Below the pieces are notes generated by a model. That model was not told the DNA's origin and did no database searches. It was given only the letters and a program-made list of their open reading frames with translations. This document shows, one piece after another, positions 23,447 through 29,455 of a stretch of DNA of 29,455 nucleotides. The position numbers were made by a program, and so were the translations under genes. Position 1 is the first letter of the stretch; the number at the start of each line of letters is the position of its first letter. The stretch comes from JBFELO01 sp041552055 (GTDB lineage Bacteria > Acidobacteriota > Thermoanaerobaculia > Thermoanaerobaculales > Sulfomarinibacteraceae), in the NCBI GenBank assembly GCA_041552055.1, contig JBFELO010000053.1:1-29455 (forward strand), in the 5' to 3' direction.

Positions 23447-24937
23447 GTGGAGTTCCTCGTCAGCCTGACCGATGGGCCCGACGTCGATCTCCATGCGGCG
23501 TTGCTGAACCCGCCAGCGGGCGCCACGATGGTCGAGCTGCGGCTCGACCTGTACCCGACCGCCGATGTCGGATCACTGATCTCTGCGTCACTCCTACCCG
23601 TGCTGGTGACGTTCAGATCGACTGCAGAGGGCGGCCACGGTACCGTCGACCCGAGCCACCGCCGGACCGTCATTCGTCAGGCTCACGAGGCGGGGGCCGC
23701 CCTCCTCGACCTCGAGTTCGCGAGGGACCGTCATCTGGTTGCGGAACTCGGTCTGCCCTCCGAGCAGGTCGTCCTGTCCTGGCACGACCCGACGGCCACC
23801 CCCTCGGACCTCACCGACACGGCCGGCGCGATGCTGGAGACCACCCCGGGCCTCGTCAAGGTCGTACCGACCGCTCTCGGTCTCGCCGATCTCGAACGGG
23901 TGCTCGGACTGCACCGTGCGCGGCCGGCCGACCGCCGGCGATTGCTGGCGTGGGCGATGGGTCCCCTCGGGGTGGCGAGCCGATACCTGGCGCCCCTGCT
24001 CGGTGCCCCCATGGCGTTCGCCTCGTGGAGCGAGTCCTCCCCGGCGGCACCTGGTCAGCTCACGGTCAGCCGACTGGCCACCGTCACCGGCCACCTCGAG
24101 GGCGCACCCGAGCGGCTGTACGGCGTGGTGGGATCGGACGTCAGCGAGAGCCTCAGTCCACAGTTGCACACCGCCGGATACCGCGCACACGGCCTGCCGT
24201 ACATGTTCGTCCCCATTCCCGTGGCGGATGAGCGCGAGCTGGACCTGCTGTTCACACCGCAGGGATCGACGCTCTTCGACCGGGTCGGGATCGCGGCCGC
24301 CGGGTGGGCGGTCACGGCACCCTTCAAGCGCACGGCCGCCTCGGCTGCCACCCTGTCCGCCCCACGGGTACGCAGGGCGGACGCAGCCAACACCCTGGTA
24401 CTTCGACCCCAGCAGGTGATTGCCGAGAACACCGATGCCGACGGCATCGTGGGATGCCTTACGAGCCGTGGAATCGATCCTCGGGGCATGTTGGCTGTCG
24501 TGCAGGGAACTGGCGGCGCTGCGCGCGGCGCAGCCGTCGGACTCGACCTCGCCGGTGCGACGGTCGTGCTGCGCGGCCGGGACACCGAGCGCACGACGAC
24601 CATCGCCCGAGGAATCGGTGTCGAACCCTGCCCGCCGGACGAGTCGCCGCGAGACGCGGCGCTGCTGGTCAACGCCACGCCCCTCGGTTCGTTCGACCGA
24701 GATCCCAGCCCGTTTTCTCCGGGCGAGGTCGGACGCGCGTCCGCGGTACTGGACATGGTCTACGCCGACTACCCGACGGCGCTCGAGTCGGCCGCCGGCG
24801 CTGCCGGCGTTCCCTTCATCGACGGCCGGGAGATTCTGCTGCACCAAGGCATCTCGCAGTTCGCCGCGTTCACCGGGCATATTCCGCCGAAGGACGAGAT
24901 GCGGGCCGCGATTCGCCGTGCCGACGGGCCACGATAA
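23447..24937 (+). CDS. aroDE: Fused type I 3-dehydroquinate dehydratase and shikimate dehydrogenase
   Basis: A 496-residue bifunctional enzyme for two successive shikimate-pathway steps: 3-dehydroquinate to 3-dehydroshikimate, then to shikimate with NADPH. Residues 1-220 are type I dehydroquinase: VELRLDLYP, VTFRSTAEGG, catalytic H113 in SWHDPTATP, Schiff-base K138 in LVKVVPTA, and SWSESSPAAPGQLT. Residues 224-490 are shikimate dehydrogenase: VVGSDVSESLSPQLH, catalytic K294 in AVTAPFK, D330 in ENTDADG, GTGGAARGAAVGLDLAGA for NADP and NATPLG. The usual Asn of NVTxPxK is Ala here. The GTG start follows GAGGG at the end of gcdH. The same order of domains occurs in the plant enzyme. Both active sites look functional. 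Confidence 0.93.
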   Translation: MEFLVSLTDGPDVDLHAALLNPPAGATMVELRLDLYPTADVGSLISASLLPVLVTFRSTAEGGHGTVDPSHRRTVIRQAHEAGAALLDLEFARDRHLVAELGLPSEQVVLSWHDPTATPSDLTDTAGAMLETTPGLVKVVPTALGLADLERVLGLHRARPADRRRLLAWAMGPLGVASRYLAPLLGAPMAFASWSESSPAAPGQLTVSRLATVTGHLEGAPERLYGVVGSDVSESLSPQLHTAGYRAHGLPYMFVPIPVADERELDLLFTPQGSTLFDRVGIAAAGWAVTAPFKRTAASAATLSAPRVRRADAANTLVLRPQQVIAENTDADGIVGCLTSRGIDPRGMLAVVQGTGGAARGAAVGLDLAGATVVLRGRDTERTTTIARGIGVEPCPPDESPRDAALLVNATPLGSFDRDPSPFSPGEVGRASAVLDMVYADYPTALESAAGAAGVPFIDGREILLHQGISQFAAFTGHIPPKDEMRAAIRRADGPR

Positions 24938-24979
24938 CGCGAGGCACGTCTCTCCCGTTGAGTGAGGCCGGTATCCTGT

Positions 24980-25043
24980 CCGTATCCGTATCCGTCTCCG
25001 AATCCGATCCCAGCGAGGTAGTACCGGGCACGGAGACGGATGC
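24980..25043. repeat. Hexamer array with 11-bp inverted repeat in a convergent gap (site 4)
   Basis: Forward units CCGTAT, CCGTAT, CCGTCT, CCGAAT, CCGATC are in register at 24980-25009. Reverse-polarity units GGGCAC, GGAGAC, GGATGC are at 25026-25043. ATCCGTCTCCG (24990-25000) is the exact reverse complement of CGGAGACGGAT (25031-25041), an 11-bp stem with a 30-nt loop. The array lies in the 178-bp gap between the convergent aroDE and trpS genes. Confidence 0.85.
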
Positions 25044-25115
25044 TCTCAAAACTCACGTGAAAAGACAGGCCCCAACTGACCGCAGGTCATCCACGGTGGC
25101 CGACCACAGACCGCA

Positions 25116-26081
25116 TCAGCGAATGCCGACCGCCCGACGCACCTTCTCCATCAGCGGTACTGCGGTCTCGCGGGCGGTCTTCGCGCCCCGAGCGAGGATC
25201 CTCTCGACTTCGCCAGGATCCTGCACGAGCTCGGCGTAACGCGCCCGTGCCTCACCGAAGGATTCTACGAAGTACTCGAAGAGCATCTTCTTGAGCTCTC
25301 CGTAGCCGGTCCCGCCCTCGGTAAAGGCCCGTTCGACAGACGGTTGCTCCTCGGCCGGTGCGAACACCTTGAGCAGGTGATACAGGGCGTTCCCCTCCGT
25401 GGGCTTGGGTTCTTCAACCGGCGTCGAATCGGTCACGATCGACATGATCCTCTTGCGGGTGGCTTTCTCGGTACCGAACAGGTCGATGGTGTTGCCGTAC
25501 GATTTGCTCATCTTGCGGCCGTCGAGCCCGGGGATCACCGCCACATCGGCGTGGATCATCGGATCTGGCAGGATGAATACCTCGACCCCGTAGGTCGAAT
25601 GGAACGACGTCGCGATGTCGCGAGTCACCTCGAGGTGCTGCTTCTGGTCCTTCCCCACCGGGACGAGATTCGACTCCACGATCAGGATGTCGGCCGCCAT
25701 CAGGACGGGATAGGCGAACAGTCCGTGATTGGGCACGACGCCCTGAGCCACCTTGTCCTTGAACGAGTGGCACCGCTGGAGGAGGCCCATCGACGTCACG
25801 GTCGACAGGTACCACGCGAGCTCCGGTATCTCGGGGATGTCCGACTGACGGTAGATGACACACCGTCGAGGGTCGAGCCCGAGGGCCAGGAAACCGGCCG
25901 TGAGCTCCAGTACCAGACGGCGCATGCGCTCCGAATCCTGGACGGTCGTCAACGCGTGAAGGTCCGCCAGAAAGTAATAGCACTCGTGGTGCTCTTGCAG
26001 GCGCACGAACTGACGAATTGCACCGAAGTAGTTGCCGATGTGCAGGTCGCCCGATGGCTGGACCCCTGACAAAACGCGCAT
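25116..26081 (-). CDS. trpS: Tryptophan--tRNA ligase
   Basis: Class I aminoacyl-tRNA synthetase that charges tRNA-Trp. The 321-residue protein starts at ATG 26081, eight bases after GGAGG; an in-frame extension upstream lacks family similarity. PSGDLHIGNYFGA holds the HIGH-type motif (HIGN). VGKDQKQHLEVTRDIA is the typical TrpS sequence between the two signature motifs. GLDGRKMSKSYGNTIDLF contains an intact KMSKS loop. Length is normal for a bacterial TrpS. It is the last gene of the minus-strand group that includes the ferredoxin, but the hairpin at 26229-26253 lies between them, so it may have its own promoter. Confidence 0.97.
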   Translation of the reverse strand: MRVLSGVQPSGDLHIGNYFGAIRQFVRLQEHHECYYFLADLHALTTVQDSERMRRLVLELTAGFLALGLDPRRCVIYRQSDIPEIPELAWYLSTVTSMGLLQRCHSFKDKVAQGVVPNHGLFAYPVLMAADILIVESNLVPVGKDQKQHLEVTRDIATSFHSTYGVEVFILPDPMIHADVAVIPGLDGRKMSKSYGNTIDLFGTEKATRKRIMSIVTDSTPVEEPKPTEGNALYHLLKVFAPAEEQPSVERAFTEGGTGYGELKKMLFEYFVESFGEARARYAELVQDPGEVERILARGAKTARETAVPLMEKVRRAVGIR

Positions 26082-26228
26082 GAATCTCACCTCCGGGCGC
26101 GGATCATAGCAGAGAGGCCGGGAAGAGCCCCACCGTGCCTGTTCACGTGCCTCAGAGACAGTGACCGTCATCCGTCTCAGTGCCCGAAAGGGCCGTGCGG
26201 AGAGAGGCGCGACTCGAGCACAACAACA

Positions 26229-26253
26229 GCGGCCGGCGTCGGACGCCGGCCGC
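26229..26253 (-). terminator. Strong GC-rich hairpin downstream of the ferredoxin gene
   Basis: GCGGCCGGCG and CGCCGGCCGC form a perfect 10-bp stem with a five-base loop, 26 bp after the ferredoxin stop codon. On the minus strand it is followed by TGTTGTTGTG, only partly U-rich. It probably acts as a terminator or attenuator between the ferredoxin and trpS genes. Confidence 0.65.
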
Positions 26254-26279
26254 TGGATCTTCAGATAACCCGAGCCGTG

Positions 26280-26510
26280 CTAGCCGTCGTCGCCGATCGC
26301 CTCGACCGGGCAGGATTCCATGGCCTCTTCGCACTGGGCCTCTTCGTCGTCGCCGTCGGGCTGCTTCGAGACAAACGAGTAGCCCTCGTCTTCGTTGGCT
26401 TCGAAGTTATTCGGAGCGGTCGTCCGGCACACGTCGCAGTCGATGCAGCTCGAGTCGACGTAATACTTACCCGGTACGTTGTCCGCAACTTTATCATCAG
26501 GATCGGCCAT
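26280..26510 (-). CDS. Small acidic single-cluster [4Fe-4S] ferredoxin
   Basis: A 76-residue electron carrier. ATG 26510 has AAGGAG eight bases upstream; a GTG six codons further upstream is less likely because it overlaps that site. Cluster ligands are C22, C25 and C28 in SSCIDCDVCRTTAP, and C67 in SCPVEAI. C60 (AQCEEAMESC) is an additional Cys that in related ferredoxins can pair in a disulfide. Only one cluster-binding set is present. The protein is very acidic (DDEEAQCEE, GDDG). Redox partners are not identifiable from the neighbours. Confidence 0.93.
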   Translation of the reverse strand: MADPDDKVADNVPGKYYVDSSCIDCDVCRTTAPNNFEANEDEGYSFVSKQPDGDDEEAQCEEAMESCPVEAIGDDG

Positions 26511-26577
26511 TTCCTCATCTCCTTTCACGCCGCTCGAGCCCTCGGGCCCGGCCGGGCAGATGCTACCACAGACCTTC

Positions 26578-27699
26578 TCAATCGGCTGTTCTCAACGGTG
26601 GTGCTTGTACTGGACGAGAATTCACACCTCGGCGACTCTTCCGCACCCCGGTCCCGGGATCGCTGTCCGGCCACATGCACTCCACGTCGTAGGGGTATGC
26701 AAACGACGGCAGGACCGTCGTGGGGTCGTTGCTGCGATCGTCGATCACCGATCCGTAGGTGGCGAACGCGGGGATCGGATCCGTGCTGGAGCTGGTCCAA
26801 CCCACGAATGCGACCCTGATCATCACCTGTTCGGCCGCGGCGAGACCGAAGCTGGTCAGCAAAACCTCGTTCAACTGGAGGTGACCCAGCGGTGAGATCT
26901 GGGTCAGCGAAATAATCGGGTCCCCGTTGAAGTCGGGGAATGGCTCCCCGTTGGGCCGAAACGGCTGCAGCGAGATCGTGATCGAGGTCTGCGGGTCTGA
27001 CGCGTTGAGGATGCCCACGTTGTATCGGAAATCCTCGTTCTGGATTCCCCCGGTGAGAACGTAGAAACTGAAGTCGGTGTCATCGCTGACTGCCGCCGGA
27101 TCGGCGAGGTTGTACCAGGGCACACCGGGCATCGTCTGACCGTAGGTCGCGTCCACCTGTCTGACTCCACCGTGGGAGTTGGGGTCATCTAGCAGGATCA
27201 TTGTCTCGTTGTAGGTTCTGGACATCAGGGCCGCGTTTCGGAACACCCGTGTCCCATCGTCCTCGAGCGAGTCCGCCTCGTAGGCGAAGATGACCATTCC
27301 CCCGAGGCCGACGATTTCCGCTTGATCGGCCCAGTACTCGCCGATCACGTCTTCGAGCACGACAGTCCCGTTGGGCTGGATATCCGCCAGCGCCTCGTTG
27401 ACGCGCCCGAATCCATCCGCCTCCCGGCCACCGAGCCACGACGACCGGTCGGTGAATACGCTCGAATTGCTGCCTCCCCCTGAGGGCAGGTAGACCATCA
27501 TCACGTCGATGGGTACGCTGTCGACGTTGGTCACGTAGAGATCGGTGCGCCACTGACTCCCGGACGCGCCGTCCGTGTGGGCGACTGCGGGCAGGTAGAT
27601 CAGATCCGACGCCCAGAACGACGCCACCGCCGGCGACGCCATGCCCAGAAGCAACAGAATCCCCATTGCCGCCAAGAGCCGTCGCAATGGTGATGTCAT
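26578..27699 (-). CDS. Secreted protein of unknown function
   Basis: A 373-residue exported protein. The ATG at 27699 has GGGAGG upstream and overlaps the kinase stop codon (ATGA). The signal peptide is residues 1-26 (basic MTSPLRR, hydrophobic GILLLLGM, cleavage after PAVA). The mature part starts ASDLIYLPAVAHTDGASG, followed by SQWRTDLYVTN and many predicted beta strands with Asn/Asp/Gly turns, suggesting one or more Ig-like or beta-sandwich domains. There are no catalytic motifs, sortase signal or membrane anchor. I associate the YLPAVAH...QWRTDL opening with secreted proteins of Thermoanaerobaculia-type Acidobacteriota, from memory only. The basic last 20 residues look unlike the rest of the protein. 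Coupling to a sensor kinase suggests a cell-surface role. Confidence 0.85.
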   Translation of the reverse strand: MTSPLRRLLAAMGILLLLGMASPAVASFWASDLIYLPAVAHTDGASGSQWRTDLYVTNVDSVPIDVMMVYLPSGGGSNSSVFTDRSSWLGGREADGFGRVNEALADIQPNGTVVLEDVIGEYWADQAEIVGLGGMVIFAYEADSLEDDGTRVFRNAALMSRTYNETMILLDDPNSHGGVRQVDATYGQTMPGVPWYNLADPAAVSDDTDFSFYVLTGGIQNEDFRYNVGILNASDPQTSITISLQPFRPNGEPFPDFNGDPIISLTQISPLGHLQLNEVLLTSFGLAAAEQVMIRVAFVGWTSSSTDPIPAFATYGSVIDDRSNDPTTVLPSFAYPYDVECMWPDSDPGTGVRKSRRGVNSRPVQAPPLRTAD

Positions 27700-29090
27700 T
27701 CAAACCTCCCTCGGCGGCCGGCTTCGGCCGGTCCGCGTCCGCTCATCTTGACACCGCTGTCGCACGTGGGCAAGACGACCCGCGCCTCGAAACCGACCGG
27801 CAGCAGGTTTTCCAGCTCGATCCACCCGCCCTGCGCCTCGGCAAATCTCTCGGCGATTGCCAGTCCGAGGCCGGTCCCACCACGACGGCGGGTGTAGAAA
27901 GCCCTTCGGACACGCATCAACTCCACGTCCGGAACGCCGTCGCCTCGATCACGGACAACTACAGACACCTGACTGTCGCCGTCCACGGCGGTCAGCTCGA
28001 CGACTCGTCGTTCGGCGGCGAGTCCGGAGACCGCCTGGATCGCGTTGAGTACGAGATTGAGCACCACTTGGCGAAGCTGCGCGTCGTCCCCGACCACGGA
28101 TACGTCGGGGAGGTCGGTGCCGAGCTTGAGGTGGACACCGAGACTGGTGGCCTCCGCGCGAAGAAAATCCCTCACGTCCTCGAGCAATGGCATCACCCGC
28201 ACCTCGCCGAGCACCGGGTCGGAAGGCCGCGCATAGGACAGGAAGTCACTCACGAGCCGGGCGAGGCGCCCGACCTCCTGCCGCGTCGTGGCGAGCGACC
28301 CAGTCACATCGCCGGCTTCGGCCTCGAGATCCTCCTGCAACAGTTCCAGATTGAGATTGATCGAATTGAGGGGATTCCGGATCTCGTGCGCGAGGTTGGC
28401 CGCGAGCGTCCCGAGGGCGGCAAATTCTTCGGCCTCGCGAGCCTGCGATTCGAGCCTTCTCGTACGCTGGATGAGGTGCCACACCAGGACAAACGCCAGC
28501 ATCAAGGTCACTGCAGTGAGGGCCGCCGCCGTGATGGTCTGGTTCAACAGCTCCCTGCGCAGGCGCACGAGGCGCTCGGCGATCCTCGCCTTGCTGACGC
28601 TGACAACCACCTCTCCGACGTCTCCCAACGGCACCGAGATCTTGAAGGTGTTCTCGGTTTCGACGACGTCCTGATCGCCGAGTGAGTCGCCCAGTGCAAC
28701 GTCGGTGGCGGGCTCCTTCGGCACCCTCTCCTCGGAGCGAAAGAACGATTCGAACACGACCTCACCGTCGGCGTCGACGACCTCGAACGATTCGATGACC
28801 TGGCGCTTGTCGTGCCGTTGCAGGGTGCGGATCAGCTGCTCACGCCGTTTGACCAGGACCTCCAACTCCTCGACGCTCTCGACCCCCAAATCATCGGCGA
28901 TGGCTTCGGCTTCGCCGCGGCCGCTAATCAGTGAGTCCTCCAGATAGCGTCGCGACAAAGAGCGCGAGATCAAGTGGCCGTACGCGAGGATGATGCCGAG
29001 CACCAACACGAGGAACACCGCCGCCGCCATCGCATATTTGCGCTGCAGCGAGCCACGTTCACCAACGATTCGCGTCACAAATGTCGCCAC
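27696..29090 (-). CDS. Sensor histidine kinase without adjacent response regulator
   Basis: A 464-residue kinase from GTG 29090, with GGGAG about 10 nt upstream; the frame extends further but that part looks non-protein-like. TM1 lies at about 20-39 (AAAVFLVLVLGIILAYG). A sensor domain of about 40-180 includes IESFEVVDADGEVVFES, a PAS/Cache-like strand pattern. TM2 is at about 183-206. The HisKA domain has H235 in NLAHEIRNPLNSINLNLELL, the NtrB/AtoS/PilS-like form. The ATPase part has N-box VVLNLVLNAIQAV, G1 RDRGDGVP and G2 GGTGLGLAIAERFAEAQGG. All key residues are present. Flanking genes are metK (41 bp upstream) and the secreted protein, whose start overlaps the stop. The partner regulator must be elsewhere. 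Confidence 0.94.
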   Translation of the reverse strand: MATFVTRIVGERGSLQRKYAMAAAVFLVLVLGIILAYGHLISRSLSRRYLEDSLISGRGEAEAIADDLGVESVEELEVLVKRREQLIRTLQRHDKRQVIESFEVVDADGEVVFESFFRSEERVPKEPATDVALGDSLGDQDVVETENTFKISVPLGDVGEVVVSVSKARIAERLVRLRRELLNQTITAAALTAVTLMLAFVLVWHLIQRTRRLESQAREAEEFAALGTLAANLAHEIRNPLNSINLNLELLQEDLEAEAGDVTGSLATTRQEVGRLARLVSDFLSYARPSDPVLGEVRVMPLLEDVRDFLRAEATSLGVHLKLGTDLPDVSVVGDDAQLRQVVLNLVLNAIQAVSGLAAERRVVELTAVDGDSQVSVVVRDRGDGVPDVELMRVRRAFYTRRRGGTGLGLAIAERFAEAQGGWIELENLLPVGFEARVVLPTCDSGVKMSGRGPAEAGRRGRFE

Positions 29091-29131
29091 GTGGAGTGAC
29101 TCCCGGGCCCGGCGGCCTTCGTCAGTTCCGG

Positions 29132-29455
29132 TCAGCGCCCGCACGCGGTCCGCAGGTCGTCGATGCGATCCGTGCGTTCCCACGTGAAGTCCGGATCAGT
29201 CCGTCCGAAGTGGCCGAACGAGGCGGTCTTCTTGAAGATCGGCCGCAGAAGATCCAGGTACTTGATGATCCCTCGGGGGGTGAAATCGAACACCTCGCGC
29301 ACGGCCTCGGTGAGCACACCGTCCGAGACGGCCCCGGTGCCGTAGGTGTCCACCATCACCGACACCGGCTCGACGACGCCGATGGCATAGGCGAGCTGCA
29401 CCTCGACTCGTCCTGCAAGGCCCGCCGCAACGATGTTCTTCGCCACATGCCGAGC
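29132..29455 (-). CDS. metK: S-adenosylmethionine synthase, 5' part outside the window
   Basis: The last 107 residues of MetK, which makes S-adenosylmethionine from methionine and ATP. The frame is open to the right edge of the window. Visible family sequences are VAKNIVAAGLAGRVEVQLAY, AIGVVEPVSVMVDTYGTG, FTPRGIIKYLDLLRPIFKKT and GHFGRTDPDFTWERTD, all typical of the C-terminal domain. About 280 residues, with the ATP- and methionine-binding motifs, lie beyond the edge. The histidine-kinase gene begins 41 bp downstream on the same strand. Confidence 0.97.
   Translation of the reverse strand, partial: ARHVAKNIVAAGLAGRVEVQLAYAIGVVEPVSVMVDTYGTGAVSDGVLTEAVREVFDFTPRGIIKYLDLLRPIFKKTASFGHFGRTDPDFTWERTDRIDDLRTACGR

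Noticed and set aside
22144..23673. An uninterrupted minus-strand extension would give the pseudo-ABC protein about 510 extra N-terminal residues.
   Set aside because: It is antisense to glutaryl-CoA dehydrogenase, rich in Arg and His, and has no recognisable domain. The membrane and ABC-like part begins near the GTG at 22143.
23594..24880. Long minus-strand open frame (428 codons) opposite aroDE.
   Set aside because: Antisense shadow of a gene with both sets of catalytic residues; composition is typical of a reversed GC-rich frame.

Overview
This is a GC-rich, gene-dense bacterial chromosomal window with 24 protein genes on both strands. I see no rRNA, tRNA, CRISPR array, insertion sequence or phage gene. 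My best guess at the source is an uncultured member of Acidobacteriota, perhaps Thermoanaerobaculia-like. The basis is the secreted protein at 26578-27699 (a type I associate with that group), several alkaline-phosphatase-superfamily enzymes with a Thr nucleophile, and lipoproteins ending in LxxLGY. This is inference; no phylogenetic marker was compared.

Layout. 1-4103: lepA (cut by the window edge, minus strand) diverges from an OmpR-type response regulator and its overlapping histidine kinase. 4295-10446 (minus strand, read right to left): a bifunctional ATP sulfurylase/APS kinase with unusual sulfurylase motifs, a sulfatase-like lipoprotein with Thr at the nucleophile position, and an arylsulfotransferase-family protein. 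10776-15228 (plus): a MetB/MetY-family PLP enzyme, a homoserine dehydrogenase without an ACT domain, an aldehyde dehydrogenase and an Lrp/AsnC regulator, probably an amino-acid conversion operon. 15374-16060 (minus): a PAPS-type sulfotransferase. 16242-19530 (plus): a membrane-anchored phosphodiesterase, a 64-residue ribbon-helix-helix-like protein and a three-helix membrane protein with Oxa1/EMC3-like topology. 19688-22143 (minus): an alpha/alpha-barrel cyclase-like protein, a small helical protein, and a membrane protein whose ABC-ATPase domain has lost every catalytic motif. 22258-24937 (plus): glutaryl-CoA dehydrogenase and a fused dehydroquinase/shikimate dehydrogenase. 25116-29455 (minus): metK (cut by the window edge), a histidine kinase overlapping a secreted protein by ATGA, a ferredoxin and trpS.

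How the genes fit together. The APS kinase, the sulfotransferase and the arylsulfotransferase-family protein suggest sulfate-ester chemistry, with PAPS made in the cytoplasm and sulfated products handled at the envelope. The PLP enzyme, homoserine dehydrogenase and aldehyde dehydrogenase could connect homoserine-type substrates to aspartate.

Strongest unexplained signals: (1) degenerate CCGTNN hexamer arrays lie in all four convergent intergenic gaps, and no comparable array was seen elsewhere in the window; (2) three unrelated proteins share an LK/LR-x-LGY tail two residues from the stop; (3) the phosphodiesterase/RHH/Oxa1-like trio; (4) the pseudo-ABC trio; (5) the altered ATP-sulfurylase active site.
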